Shown piece after piece: positions 1 through 9,079 of a DNA stretch of 64,000 bases (positions are counted from its first letter, which is position 1; every line of letters starts with the position of its first letter). Under the pieces are notes generated by a model. That model did not search any database, was not told where the DNA came from, and saw only the letters and a program-made list of their open reading frames with translations. Made by a program: the position numbers and the translations under genes. The DNA is taken from positions 166,175 through 230,174 of the forward strand of contig JANWYT010000003.1 in the NCBI GenBank assembly GCA_025055175.1. The letters run 5' to 3'. The DNA is from Anaerolineae bacterium (GTDB taxonomy: Bacteria; Chloroflexota; Anaerolineae; Aggregatilineales; Phototrophicaceae).

Positions 1-2
1 TG

Positions 3-1979
3 GCCCTGGCGGTCATCCTGTACGAAGGCGAAGCTCCATTGGATGGCTACGTGCTGGCCTTCGCGCTGGCGGTGCTGCTGCTGCTGGTGCGCTCTAACAT
101 AGAAGCGCGCCAATGGGCCTGGTACAGCGATGGCTTCCGTATCCCGCCTAGTCTGCGCCCCCAAGTGATGAAGGCAGGCGCGCTGCTGGCTCTGATCCTG
201 GTCAGCGCCGCCTGGCTCATCCCCAGCAACAACTTGCGCGAACGCCTGGACGCCTTCCAAGAATTTCTGCGCTCTGATCCCATCCAAGCTCTGATGGAGC
301 TGGCCAACCGCCTACTGACGCCCATCGAAGCTGATGGCCCGCCCAGCACCGACTACTACAGCGGCGACTCGCTCAACCTGGGCGGCGCAATCCGCCTGGG
401 CGATCAGCCTATCTTCTTCGTAGAAGCTCCGCGCACGAGCCGCTACTTCTGGCGCGCGCGCGTCTTCGAGCGCTACGATCAGGGAAGATGGTCGCCCTCG
501 GCCACTTGGCGCGTCACCGATAGCAGCCCGCCGCTAGACATCCTGATCGATGCAGAGATCATCGGAGCAGAGCGCGTGGCCATCACGCAAACCTTCGTCA
601 TCGCCTCTGGCGGACTGCGCTTGTTCCACGCCGCTGCCATTCCCACTCGCTTCGACCAGGGTGGCAGGATCGACATCACGCGCACCAACGAAAGCTTGGG
701 CGACGCTTCGCCGATGAATGTCTCCGTCGTGCGGCCACTGCGCGTGCTGGAGCGCGGCAGCCGCTATCAGGCCCTCAGCCAAGTGAGCCGCGCCACCCCT
801 CAGCAACTCCGCGAGGCCACTGGGCCAGACCCAGCTTGGGTGACCAATCCCAATGCCCTGCTGGGGACGGCTATCAGCCCGCGCATTATCGAATTAGCTA
901 AGCAGATCGTGGCCCAGGCCAACGCCAGCACGCGCTACGACGCCGCCAAAGCCATCGAAACCTGGCTCAGGCGCAACATCGTCTACAATGAGGCCATCCC
1001 CAATCCGCCCGCCAACTTGGATCGGATCGACTGGTTTTTGTTTGAGTTGCGCCAGGGCTACTGCACCTACTATGCGACGGCAATGGTGCTTATGCTGCGC
1101 AGCCTGGGCATACCTTCCCGCATGGTGGCTGGCTTCGCCGAGGGCGAGTGGGACGCCAGCTTGGGGCGCTACGTCGTGCGTGAACGCGACGCCCATACCT
1201 GGGTAGAGGTCTATTTCCCTGGCTACGGCTGGATTGAATTCGAGCCGACGGCCGCTCAGCGTCCCCTGACTGACGAGACTGGCGACGTTGTCCTGCCTCC
1301 CGACGCCGAGCCGCAACAACCTCTCGTGCCGCCTAGCCCGACGCCGACCTTCACGCCTTCGCCTAGCCCGACGCCGCTGCCTTCGCCGACGCCGCCCGAT
1401 TCCAGCCCATCGCCGCCCGATTCTGGCCAGCCGCCGCCTTCAGACCCGCCCGCCTTCACCCCGACTCCCACGCCCACGCCGACGCCGACCGCGGTCATCG
1501 TGCCGACCGTGCCGCCGCCCTTGCAGCCTCCGCCACCGCCCGACGATAGCTTCCTAGCTTTCTTGCTGCGCGCTCTGGGCGCCGCGCTGCTGATCTTCCT
1601 CCTCTTGCTGCTGCTCATCTTGGCCCTGCTGCTGCTGTACTGGTGGTGGGAATGGCGCGGCTTTGGCGGCCTATCGCCCATCAGCCGTGCCTTTGGGCGT
1701 CTAGAGCGCTACGCTGCTCTGATTGGCTTCAAGCCGCGACCGCAGCAAACCCCAGAGGAGAAACGCCAGGATTTGGTGGCCAAGCTGCCACAGGCAGAGC
1801 AACCCATCAGCGTTATCACCCGTGCCTACAGTGAAGAACGCTACGGCCATCCTCAGCGGCGCAGAGCGGACGAAGCGAGCGAGGTGCGGGCAGAACGCGC
1901 CTGGAGCGCGGCGCGCAGCTTCATCCTGCGCCGCCGCGCCAGGCGCTTGAATCCGTTCAGGCGTCGCGATGACGACTGA
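3..1979 (+). CDS. Transglutaminase-like membrane protein (TgpA-type), 5' end outside window
   Basis: The reading frame is open from the first bases of the window and has no convincing start or ribosome site, so the N-terminal membrane part is probably cut off. A transglutaminase-core domain is visible: the nucleophile Cys in GYCTYYATAMVL (codon at 1062) and the His/Asp part in RDAHTWVEVYFPGYGW (His codon at 1194). After it come a Pro/Thr/Ser-rich linker, one strong hydrophobic segment ending in YWWWEW and a basic cytoplasmic tail. This order matches the DUF3488/transglutaminase/DUF4129 family, membrane proteins with an extracellular papain-like domain. The substrate is unknown; a role in cross-linking or cleaving envelope proteins is inference. 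The 3' end overlaps the convergent P450 gene by 23 bp. Confidence 0.85.
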   Translation, partial: ALAVILYEGEAPLDGYVLAFALAVLLLLVRSNIEARQWAWYSDGFRIPPSLRPQVMKAGALLALILVSAAWLIPSNNLRERLDAFQEFLRSDPIQALMELANRLLTPIEADGPPSTDYYSGDSLNLGGAIRLGDQPIFFVEAPRTSRYFWRARVFERYDQGRWSPSATWRVTDSSPPLDILIDAEIIGAERVAITQTFVIASGGLRLFHAAAIPTRFDQGGRIDITRTNESLGDASPMNVSVVRPLRVLERGSRYQALSQVSRATPQQLREATGPDPAWVTNPNALLGTAISPRIIELAKQIVAQANASTRYDAAKAIETWLRRNIVYNEAIPNPPANLDRIDWFLFELRQGYCTYYATAMVLMLRSLGIPSRMVAGFAEGEWDASLGRYVVRERDAHTWVEVYFPGYGWIEFEPTAAQRPLTDETGDVVLPPDAEPQQPLVPPSPTPTFTPSPSPTPLPSPTPPDSSPSPPDSGQPPPSDPPAFTPTPTPTPTPTAVIVPTVPPPLQPPPPPDDSFLAFLLRALGAALLIFLLLLLLILALLLLYWWWEWRGFGGLSPISRAFGRLERYAALIGFKPRPQQTPEEKRQDLVAKLPQAEQPISVITRAYSEERYGHPQRRRADEASEVRAERAWSAARSFILRRRARRLNPFRRRDDD

Positions 1980-3348
1980 GTACTTGCATGTGCATACCGT
2001 ACCTAGGCCGCAGCGTCACCAGCGGCTCAGGCTCTACTTTTTGACTAGGATCGAGCTGCAAACGGTAACGTTGAGCCACGCTGGCCAGGATCAGCTTGGC
2101 TTCCATCATAGCGAAGCTATTGCCAATGCAAATGCGCGGCCCACCACCGAAGGGCAGGTAGGCATGTTTGGGAATGCTAGCCTCGCGCTCTGCTGACCAG
2201 CGGTCGGGATCGAAGCGCAGTGGATCGCTGAACCAGCGCGCGTCGCGATGGATGACGTAGGGGATGACGATCAGCACGCTGCCGCGCGGCAGCGTGTAAC
2301 CGCCTAGCTCAATGTCTTCGACGGCCTGCCTGCCGAAGCTCCAGGCCGGTGGATAGAGGCGCATGGATTCCTTCAAGACCTGCTCGGTGTAGACCAGATG
2401 GGGCAAGTCGTCTAGCGCAGGCTGACGGCCTGCCAGCACGCGATCAATCTCTTCGTGCAGGCGCGCTTCCGCGTCGGGGTGCTGAGAGAGCAGGTAGAAC
2501 GTCCAGGTCATGGCGTTGGCTGTGGTCTCATGGCCCGCCAAGAAGATGGTGAGCGCTTCATCGCGCACTTGCTCATCGCTCATGCCCTGGCCTTCGTCGT
2601 CCTGAGCGTGCAGGAACATCGACAGCAGGTCGCCACTGTCTTTGCCGCTGGCGCGCCGCTCGCGGATGATCTTCATGGTGAAGTCGTGCAGCGTCTCAAT
2701 CGACCAACGCTTGCGCGTGCGCGACGGCGTGGGAATCCATTCAGGCAAGCGAATGAGGATTTGCGACGACTCGATGACGCTATGCAGTAGCACCTCCAGC
2801 GCTTCGCCAACGCGCCCAGAGTCCTGGCTCACGTCGGCGTCGAACAGCGTCTTGGCGACGATGTAGAGCGTGAGCTTCATCATGTCGTCGGCGACGTTGC
2901 GCACTTGGCCTGCCCGCCAGCTCTCTAGCATACGAGCGCTGTAGTCGCTCATCACCTGGGCGTAGGCGGCAATGCGCTGGGTGTGGAAGGCCGGCTGAGC
3001 CAGCTTGCGCTGCCTGCGCCAGTAGTCGCCATCGCTGATGAGCAGGCCGTTGCCCAAATATTCGCTGAGGGTAGTCTTGTAAATGATGCTTTTGTGGACT
3101 TTGTGGGCCTGCTTGACCAGGATTTGCTGTACGTCGTCAGGATGATTGATCTGGAAGCCGTACCACTTGCCGAACAAAATGCGCACGACGTCGCCGTACT
3201 CGCGGGCGTTCTCCAGCATGAAGCCCAACGGATCGCGGCGGTAGTGCAGCAGATTGCCGCCGATGAAGGCAGCGGGCTTGCCAGGGGGCAAACGCTCAGG
3301 GTCAAAAGCCGAATGAGATAGTCTGGGGGCGCTTGGGGTCGTCGTCAT
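1957..3348 (-). CDS. Cytochrome P450
   Basis: This is a 463-residue haem-thiolate monooxygenase of normal soluble bacterial length. The I-helix oxygen-activation motif AGHETT lies at residues 271-276, the ExxR pair at E327-R330 (KESMRLYP), and the haem loop FGGGPRICIG places the axial Cys at 407. The frame extends further upstream, but the ATG at 3348 is preceded by a GGAGAG ribosome site and begins just before the Pro-rich hinge (LPPGKP) typical of P450s, so it is preferred. No redox partner is adjacent; the ferredoxin-NADP reductase near 45 kb is a conceivable electron donor (inference). A TATAAT -10-like hexamer lies at 3395-3400 on this strand without a good -35 box. The substrate cannot be predicted from the sequence. 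Confidence 0.95.
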   Translation of the reverse strand: MTTTPSAPRLSHSAFDPERLPPGKPAAFIGGNLLHYRRDPLGFMLENAREYGDVVRILFGKWYGFQINHPDDVQQILVKQAHKVHKSIIYKTTLSEYLGNGLLISDGDYWRRQRKLAQPAFHTQRIAAYAQVMSDYSARMLESWRAGQVRNVADDMMKLTLYIVAKTLFDADVSQDSGRVGEALEVLLHSVIESSQILIRLPEWIPTPSRTRKRWSIETLHDFTMKIIRERRASGKDSGDLLSMFLHAQDDEGQGMSDEQVRDEALTIFLAGHETTANAMTWTFYLLSQHPDAEARLHEEIDRVLAGRQPALDDLPHLVYTEQVLKESMRLYPPAWSFGRQAVEDIELGGYTLPRGSVLIVIPYVIHRDARWFSDPLRFDPDRWSAEREASIPKHAYLPFGGGPRICIGNSFAMMEAKLILASVAQRYRLQLDPSQKVEPEPLVTLRPRYGMHMQVLSRHRDA

Positions 3349-3480
3349 GGGCAGTCTCTCTCCGCTTTTAAGCAGCTTATCAAATGACGATTCAATTATA
3401 GCGCTCCACAGCCCATCCTCGACGCTGGCAAATGCGCTTGAATCAGGTATCTTTAAGCAAACAACGAAAGAGATGAGCCT

Positions 3481-4533
3481 ATGTATTTGCGAGAATTGTC
3501 TCAGGCGGTGGGCGTCTCTGGTGATGAGGGCGCCGTGCGCGACCTCATCGTTGATGCCATCCGCGACCATGTGACCGACTTACACATCGACGCGCTGGGC
3601 AGCCTGACAGCGCGCCTGGCTGGCACGGGCGCACAGCCGCTGCGCATTATGCTAGACGCCCACATGGACGAAGTGGGCTTCATGATTACAGGCGTTGAGT
3701 CCAACGGCTTGCTGCGCTTCACTGCCGTCGGTGGGATTGATGACCGTATTTTGCCCGCGCTGCGCGTGCTGGTGGGCAAGAAGCAAATTCCAGGCGTCAT
3801 CTTGTGGGCGCCTATCCACCACAATCGCGACCAGAGCATTAAGCCGATCAAAGAGCTGCGGATCGACATTGGCGCGAGCAGCAAGAGCGCTGCCGAGGGC
3901 AAAGTGAGCTTGGGAGATCGCGTGGCCTTCGCCAGCGAATATGTGGAACTGAGCGAGACAGTAGTGCGTGGCAAGGCCTTCGATGACCGCGTGGGCTGTT
4001 CGCTGCTGATCGACGTGCTGCGCAGCGGGCCTTACCCCGTCGAAGTCTTGGTGTCCTTCACGGTGCAGGAAGAGATTGGCCTGCGCGGCGCTAAAGTCGC
4101 GGCGCAGCGCCTCCAACCAGACCTGGCCATCGCTCTAGAAGGCACGACGGCTCACGACGTTCCCAACCCCTCGGCTGATCCGGACGATCCAACCCGCCCC
4201 AACCCCGTCTGCGTCATGGGGGGTGGCCCAGCCCTCACGCTGATGGATCGCAGCCTGATCGCTCATCCGCGTCTGCTGGCCTTCCTGCGCCAGACCGCCG
4301 AAGATGTGGGCATTCCCTACCAGTACAAGCGCGCCCTGGGCGGCGGCACGAACGCCGGCGCCATCCATCTGGCCAACGCCGGCGTGCCTTCGGCGGTCAT
4401 CTCCATCCCTTGTCGCTACATCCACAGCCCCCATGCTCTGCTGAGCAAAGCCGATTACGCCGCCGCCCTGCGCCTGATCCAGGCGGCGCTGCACCGCCTC
4501 ACCCCTGACGTCCTGCAGCCTGCGAGCGCATGA
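3481..4533 (+). CDS. M42 family aminopeptidase (first of two paralogs)
   Basis: This 350-residue protein is a dinuclear-metal aminopeptidase of the M42 (TET / glutamyl aminopeptidase) family, usually a cytosolic dodecamer that trims peptides. Visible family motifs are DAHMDEVGF (H61, D63), AFDDRVGC (D168/D169), VQEEIGLRGA (catalytic E197, E198), ALEGT (E220) and IHSPH (H315). These supply a full set of metal ligands, so the enzyme should be active. Its stop overlaps the start of the next gene in an ATGA arrangement, indicating translational coupling to the methyltransferase. A second M42 gene lies just beyond that methyltransferase. The substrate preference (glutamyl, leucyl or other) cannot be read from the sequence. 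Confidence 0.93.
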   Translation: MYLRELSQAVGVSGDEGAVRDLIVDAIRDHVTDLHIDALGSLTARLAGTGAQPLRIMLDAHMDEVGFMITGVESNGLLRFTAVGGIDDRILPALRVLVGKKQIPGVILWAPIHHNRDQSIKPIKELRIDIGASSKSAAEGKVSLGDRVAFASEYVELSETVVRGKAFDDRVGCSLLIDVLRSGPYPVEVLVSFTVQEEIGLRGAKVAAQRLQPDLAIALEGTTAHDVPNPSADPDDPTRPNPVCVMGGGPALTLMDRSLIAHPRLLAFLRQTAEDVGIPYQYKRALGGGTNAGAIHLANAGVPSAVISIPCRYIHSPHALLSKADYAAALRLIQAALHRLTPDVLQPASA

Positions 4534-5207
4534 GCATGAGCCAAAAGACGACCGAAGATCTGATCCGTCGCGCCTTTGAGACGGGCGACTTCACAGGCTG
4601 GTTTGAAGCAGTCTACGCCAGCGCCAGCGAAGGCACGATGAAGATCCCCTGGGCGCAAATGCAGCCGGCTGAGGGGCTGGTGCGCTGGGCTAGCGAAGCG
4701 CGCCCTCAAGGCGAGGGCCTATCGGCCCTGGTAGTGGGCTGCGGCCTGGGCGACGATGCCGAGTTCTTAGCGGGCTTGGGCTATGCTGTGACCGCCTTCG
4801 ATGTGTCACCTTCGGCCATCGCCAGCGCTCAGAGTCGCTTCCCGCAGTCGCGAGTGCGCTACCAAGTCGCTGATCTGCTGGATTTGCCCGTCGAATGGCG
4901 ACACAACTTCGACTTCGTGCTGGAACATCGCACCATCCAGGCGCTACCCTGGCACTTCTGCCAGCCTGCTATTGAGGCGATCAGCGCGCAAGTGCGCCAC
5001 GGCGGCCAGGTGCTGGTCATCACGCACGGCCGAGAACCCCACGAAGACAAGCGCGGCATTCCCTGGCGCTTATCCCGCGAGGAGCTGGCTCATTTTTTGG
5101 CCCAGGGCTTGCGCGAGGTGCGCTTCGACGACGTTCAAGACCCCAACGGACGGCGCGAATTCCGCGTCCTCTATCAGCGCGACGACAGCGGGCAGTACAC
5201 TTCATAA
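4530..5207 (+). CDS. SAM-dependent methyltransferase, TPMT-like
   Basis: This 225-residue class I methyltransferase has the SAM-binding glycine-rich motif I as VVGCGLGDDAEFLA near residue 68, followed by the acidic motif II in VTAFDVSP. The short N-terminal cap and the pattern WFEAVY...PW around residues 20-40 resemble the thiopurine-methyltransferase-like family, which methylates small thiol or metalloid compounds. It starts inside the stop codon of the upstream M42 peptidase (ATGA) and is followed 24 bp later by a second M42 peptidase, so the three genes probably form one operon. The methyl acceptor is unknown; the TPMT-like label comes from pattern and could be another small-molecule methyltransferase. 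Confidence 0.82.
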   Translation: MSMSQKTTEDLIRRAFETGDFTGWFEAVYASASEGTMKIPWAQMQPAEGLVRWASEARPQGEGLSALVVGCGLGDDAEFLAGLGYAVTAFDVSPSAIASAQSRFPQSRVRYQVADLLDLPVEWRHNFDFVLEHRTIQALPWHFCQPAIEAISAQVRHGGQVLVITHGREPHEDKRGIPWRLSREELAHFLAQGLREVRFDDVQDPNGRREFRVLYQRDDSGQYTS

Positions 5208-5231
5208 CCTTTCACTGGACAAGGACAACCC

Positions 5232-6230
5232 ATGTTTGAACTCATCAAGAAACTGACAGAAGCCTGGGGCCCCAGCGGCTATGAACATCAAGTGCGCGCC
5301 CTCATCACGCAGGAACTCGTCCCCTACTGCGACAGCGATGACATGAAAGTGGATGGCCTGGGCAACTTGATCGTGCGCGTGGGCAAGGGCGGCAAGCGCG
5401 TCATGGTGGCGGCCCACATGGACGAAATTGGCGTCATGGCCAACTACACCGAGCCAAATAGCCAGTACTTGCGCTTTGCGCCTATCGGTGGCTTGCTATG
5501 GACGACGTTGCACGGCAACCGCGTGCGTTTCGAAGATGGCACGATTGGCGTCATCGCTGCCCACGACGCCTTCGGCAAGGGGCGCACCCATGCCCCGGAT
5601 GAGACGCACTTTTATATTGACGTGCAAGACGAGAACGGTATGCGCGCCCTAGAAGGTCAGCCGGCCTCCTTCTGGCGTCACGCGGAGCAGCGCGGCAGGC
5701 GCGTCATCGCCAAAGCAATGGACGACCGCATTGGCTGCGTGGTGGCCATCGAAGCGATCAAGCGCCTGAGCAAGAAGACACCCAACAAGGTCTTCTTCGT
5801 CTTCACGGTGCAAGAAGAAGTGGGCCTGCGCGGCGCGCGCGTGGCGGCCCAGGGCATAGAGCCAGAGCTGGGGATCGCCCTAGACGTGACTGCCGTCGGC
5901 GACGAGATTAAGAACCGCCAAATGGCAGTGCGATTGGGTGGCGGCGCGGCCATCAAGCTCATGGACTCTGGCCTGATTGTGCCGCCAGCTGTGCGCGATT
6001 GGATGGTGGCGCGCGCCCAGGCCGACGAGATTCCCTACCAACTAGAGATTCTCAGCGGCGGCTCAACCGACGCGTCAGCCATCCAGACGGCCCACAGCGG
6101 TGTGCCGAGCGGCTGCATCAGCATACCGACGCGCTTCATCCACACCACCAGCGAGACAGTAGATATGGACGACGTGCAGGCTTGCGTCGATCTGCTGGTG
6201 GGCCTGCTCTCACGTCCGATCGACCTGTGA
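5232..6230 (+). CDS. M42 family aminopeptidase (second paralog)
   Basis: This 332-residue M42 metallopeptidase is related to the one at 3481 but clearly diverged. Ligand motifs are AAHMDEIGVM (H62, D64), AMDDRIGC (D164/D165), VQEEVGLRGA (E195, E196), LDVT (D218 where the first paralog has Glu) and FIHTTSE (H304). M42 enzymes form large hollow complexes that degrade oligopeptides released by the proteasome or other proteases. Having two adjacent paralogs with different metal-ligand chemistry (Asp versus Glu) suggests complementary specificity or a mixed oligomer, which is inference. It is the last gene of the three-gene operon; inverted repeats follow it. Confidence 0.93.
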   Translation: MFELIKKLTEAWGPSGYEHQVRALITQELVPYCDSDDMKVDGLGNLIVRVGKGGKRVMVAAHMDEIGVMANYTEPNSQYLRFAPIGGLLWTTLHGNRVRFEDGTIGVIAAHDAFGKGRTHAPDETHFYIDVQDENGMRALEGQPASFWRHAEQRGRRVIAKAMDDRIGCVVAIEAIKRLSKKTPNKVFFVFTVQEEVGLRGARVAAQGIEPELGIALDVTAVGDEIKNRQMAVRLGGGAAIKLMDSGLIVPPAVRDWMVARAQADEIPYQLEILSGGSTDASAIQTAHSGVPSGCISIPTRFIHTTSETVDMDDVQACVDLLVGLLSRPIDL

Positions 6231-6369
6231 GGCGTGCGCCGACAGCCCAACGACGCTTCCTCACTAACTCTTGCGTCATTGGACTATCGGCTTTGGGAGA
6301 GACTTCAGCTATCCCCAACAGCAGTTGTGCTTGCTCAGCCTCTTGTAGTGACGACCCTTATCCCTGACC

Positions 6370-6412
6370 CCTCTCCCCAACGAGCGCTATGCGCTCTAGA
6401 AGAGGGGAGAGG
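6370..6412. repeat. Nested inverted repeat, intergenic
   Basis: The arms CCTCTCCCC and GGGGAGAGG (9 bp) enclose a second inverted pair, GAGCGC and GCGCTC, so the element can fold as a cruciform or a long interrupted hairpin. It sits between the convergent M42 and HtrA genes. A similar C-rich/G-rich hairpin occurs at 37260, which suggests a dispersed intergenic element or a terminator type used in this genome. No T-run follows on either strand. Confidence 0.6.
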
Positions 6413-6435
6413 AGTGACGGCGAGCGGTTATCAAA

Positions 6436-6461
6436 GAACGTGCGCTGGCTCAGGCACGTTC
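6436..6461 (-). terminator. Hairpin spanning the HtrA stop codon
   Basis: A perfect 8-bp stem, GAACGTGC / GCACGTTC, has a 10-nt loop that contains the stop codon of the protease gene. Read on the minus strand it is followed by TTTGATAA, a weak U-rich tail, so it may act as a terminator for the protease transcript. The short tail makes this uncertain. Confidence 0.45.
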
Positions 6462-7376
6462 GCCTATCATGACCGTGACTTCGGTCAGCGCGCCGGCGCG
6501 CACCATGCGCACGGCCACCGCCTTGCCAATGCGCGCGCCGCTCAGCAGGCTCAGCAGATCATCGACGTGTTCCGTCGTCTCACCGTCTACGGACAGCAAG
6601 ATGTCGCCCAGCAAAATACCGCCTTGCTCTGCGGGGCTGCCTGCCTCTACCGAGACGACCAGCAAGCCTACCATTTGGCCCACCTGTTCTGCCAAAGCCT
6701 GTGGTAGTTGGGCCGATTGCACGCCCACGCCCAAGTAGCCCTGCTTCATCTTGCCGTGCGCCAGCAAAGTCGCCACTGTGTTGCGGATGGTGGTCAAGGG
6801 GACGGCGAGACTCATCCCGCTGCCGAAGCCGCTGGTGTTCAGGCCATACACCTTGCCATCGCCTCCCAGCAGCGCGCCGCCGCTGAAGCCGGGGTACATC
6901 AGCACATCGGTCTGGATGTAGCCATCGGTCAGGACTTGGCCCATGCCGCGCCGACCACGCTTGCTGCCGCTGGCGCGGCGCTGTGGCGCGTCCACCAATG
7001 CAGAGACCGTGCCGAGCGTAGCCTGCACAGTGCGGCCTGGGCGGGCCACCGCCAGCACCAGTTGGCCCACGCGCAGCTGATCTTCGCCGCCGAAGATGGC
7101 AGGCTGAGTGGCGGCTTCTACTTTCAACACTGCCAAATCGTTGTTCGGATCGCGACCGACCAGGCGTGCCGCCCTTTCCGTGCCATCAGCCATGCCTACC
7201 ATGATCCCTTCATCCATCTCCACTACGTGGTGCGCGGTGACGATCACGCCGTCGGCTGACCAAACAATGCCGCTGGCGGCCTGGCGTCGCCGCGCTTCCA
7301 CGCGCACTAGCGCGGGGCTGAGCGCTTCGACGGCATCGGCCATCGCGTTCGATAGTTGCTCAAACATGCTACTCAT
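6450..7376 (-). CDS. HtrA/Deg-like trypsin-fold serine protease with PDZ domain
   Basis: This 308-residue protein has a trypsin-like domain (residues about 20-205) and one C-terminal PDZ domain (about 213-300). The catalytic triad is readable: His in VTAHHVV (H49/H50), Asp in NNDLAVL (D80) and Ser in GFSGGALL (S165). Unlike usual HtrA/DegP proteins it begins MSSMFEQLSNAMADAV with no signal peptide or membrane segment, so it is predicted to be cytosolic or to use a non-classical export route. The ATG at 7376 has a GGAGAAG ribosome site; a longer in-frame start exists but lacks one. HtrA proteins degrade misfolded proteins; the target here is unknown. Confidence 0.92.
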   Translation of the reverse strand: MSSMFEQLSNAMADAVEALSPALVRVEARRRQAASGIVWSADGVIVTAHHVVEMDEGIMVGMADGTERAARLVGRDPNNDLAVLKVEAATQPAIFGGEDQLRVGQLVLAVARPGRTVQATLGTVSALVDAPQRRASGSKRGRRGMGQVLTDGYIQTDVLMYPGFSGGALLGGDGKVYGLNTSGFGSGMSLAVPLTTIRNTVATLLAHGKMKQGYLGVGVQSAQLPQALAEQVGQMVGLLVVSVEAGSPAEQGGILLGDILLSVDGETTEHVDDLLSLLSGARIGKAVAVRMVRAGALTEVTVMIGERA

Positions 7377-7478
7377 TGTGTCTTCTCCATCCCGTGTCGT
7401 GTTGGGCAACTTCATCATGACACAGGCGCGTCGCAGCACACATCACCGTTCCTAGCAGGTCAACTCCTGCACGAATGG

Positions 7479-8540
7479 TTAGGCGACGGGCCGTTTCTCG
7501 CTGACGGGGATAGCGAAGATCATGCGCCCTGTCTCGCGGGTGATGAGCTTGGTCACCTCCACCTGGACGGTGCGATCCATGTAGTTGCGACCATTTTCGA
7601 CGACGACCATCGTGCCATCGTCTAGATAGCCGACGCCCTGCTGACTGTCGCGGCCCTCTTGGATGATGCGGATGGCGAACTGTTCGCCGGGGATGTAGAC
7701 CGAGCGCACGGCGTTGGCCAGCTGATTGATGTTGAGGATGGTCACGCCCTGTGCGTCGGCGACTTGGCCCAGGTTGTAGTCGTTGGTCATGATGGCAGCG
7801 TTCATTTGCAAAGCCAGGGCCACTAGCTTGCTGTCCACTTCGCCAATGTCGTCGTAATCGTCATCGACAATGCGCACTGGCACTTGCTCGTTGCGCTGAA
7901 TCTTGCTCAGTACGTTCAAGCCGCGCCTGCCGCGATTGCGCCGCAAAGGATCGGACGAGTCGGCCACGCGGTGCAGCTCGTTCATGACGAAGCGCGGGAT
8001 AATCAGCGTGCCGCCCAAGAAGCCCGTATCCAGCACGTCAGCGATTCGTCCATCGATCAGGACGCTGGTATCTAGAATGAGCTTGCGCGCGCCAGCGCTG
8101 GGCGAACGCTGGCCCAAACGCGGGATTCGTTCGCTGAACAAGGCGGTGATCTCCGTCCAGCGTATGCTGAACAAGGTCATGCCCAAGTACGGCACGATCA
8201 TCAGCAGAGCATTTGGCACAATCCAGCCCCAATCGCCAGGCAGCAGCGACAGGGGGTAGGCGCTCAGCAGGACGGCGATCAGGCCCAGCAGGCCGCCGCA
8301 TCCCGTCACCAACAGCCGATCCAGCGGCATTTCTAGGGCTATGCGGCGGATAGCCCGCAGCGGACGGGTGGTGAAGTAGGGGGTGAGGATGAGGCCGAAT
8401 AAGAAGCCCGTCAGACCGAAGATGAGCGCGCGGCTCTCCAGATCGAGATTGAGGAACTCCGCCAGCTGGGCGCCCAAGCGAGCGCCCAGGATGGCGAAGA
8501 GGATCATACCAATCATGCGAGCGATGAAATCTTGGGACAT
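7479..8540 (-). CDS. PIN/TRAM domain membrane protein (YacL-like)
   Basis: This 353-residue protein has three parts. The N-terminal region (residues 1-130) has about four membrane helices, a PIN nuclease domain spans about 153-275, and a TRAM domain spans about 285-345. The PIN acidic residues are present: D157 (LILDTSVLIDGR), E188 (MNELH), D236 (EVDSKL) and D254 (TNDYNL). The architecture matches the Bacillus YacL family, membrane-anchored PIN/TRAM proteins presumed to bind or cleave RNA. The ATG at 8540 has no clear ribosome site; a TTG at 8609 would add 23 residues, so the exact start is uncertain. RNA cleavage is a family-based expectation only. Confidence 0.9.
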   Translation of the reverse strand: MSQDFIARMIGMILFAILGARLGAQLAEFLNLDLESRALIFGLTGFLFGLILTPYFTTRPLRAIRRIALEMPLDRLLVTGCGGLLGLIAVLLSAYPLSLLPGDWGWIVPNALLMIVPYLGMTLFSIRWTEITALFSERIPRLGQRSPSAGARKLILDTSVLIDGRIADVLDTGFLGGTLIIPRFVMNELHRVADSSDPLRRNRGRRGLNVLSKIQRNEQVPVRIVDDDYDDIGEVDSKLVALALQMNAAIMTNDYNLGQVADAQGVTILNINQLANAVRSVYIPGEQFAIRIIQEGRDSQQGVGYLDDGTMVVVENGRNYMDRTVQVEVTKLITRETGRMIFAIPVSEKRPVA

Positions 8541-8623
8541 GAGGACGGCTTTCGCTACAGGATAACAGCGATCATTATAGTCCCAGTCGCCTGCAATTTC
8601 ATCAGCCAAACTGAACGTTTAGC

Positions 8624-9070
8624 TTATCCTGCCTCGTCTTTCAGGCTGTAAGCCAGGATGACCAGGGCCAGCAAGCCGCGCAGCGTCCAAGCGATGGTGC
8701 GCACCCAATTACTAGCCACTAGGGCTTCATAGCGAGCCTGGTCGAAGCCGAAGGCCAGCGCGTTGTGTAGCGGCACTTGTACCATCATCGTCATGAGCCA
8801 CACTAGCCCTACCAGGCCCAGGCCGATGAGGAGCAGCAGGCTAGGCACGCCAGGCGGCGGATCGATCAGCAACAGGAAAGCCGTCAGCGCTTCCAGCAAC
8901 ATAGGCAGGCCCACAATCGGCGTAATCATCGTAACGTGCGCACTGTGGTAAGACGGGAAGGCCTCCCGTCCTACCAGGTTGAACAGGTTGTAATGCACAG
9001 CCTGGATGACCCAAATCGCGCCCATCATGTACAGCGTAGAGGCGGTATGTCCCAGCAGGACGAGCTTCAC
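8624..9070 (-). CDS. Small four-helix membrane protein, function unknown
   Basis: This 148-residue protein consists mainly of four hydrophobic segments. The segment between helices 3 and 4 reads VQVPLHNALAFG followed by SNWVRTIAWTLRG, a polar pattern reminiscent of DUF1772/anthrone-oxygenase-like membrane proteins (proline and His/Asn at the membrane edge, then Trp-x-Arg-x). That resemblance is weak and no function should be taken from it. The gene starts 10 bp before the end of the sugar dehydrogenase gene, which lies upstream on the same strand, so the two are probably co-transcribed. Confidence 0.6.
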   Translation of the reverse strand: MKLVLLGHTASTLYMMGAIWVIQAVHYNLFNLVGREAFPSYHSAHVTMITPIVGLPMLLEALTAFLLLIDPPPGVPSLLLLIGLGLVGLVWLMTMMVQVPLHNALAFGFDQARYEALVASNWVRTIAWTLRGLLALVILAYSLKDEAG

Positions 9071-9079
9071 GATGCGCCC

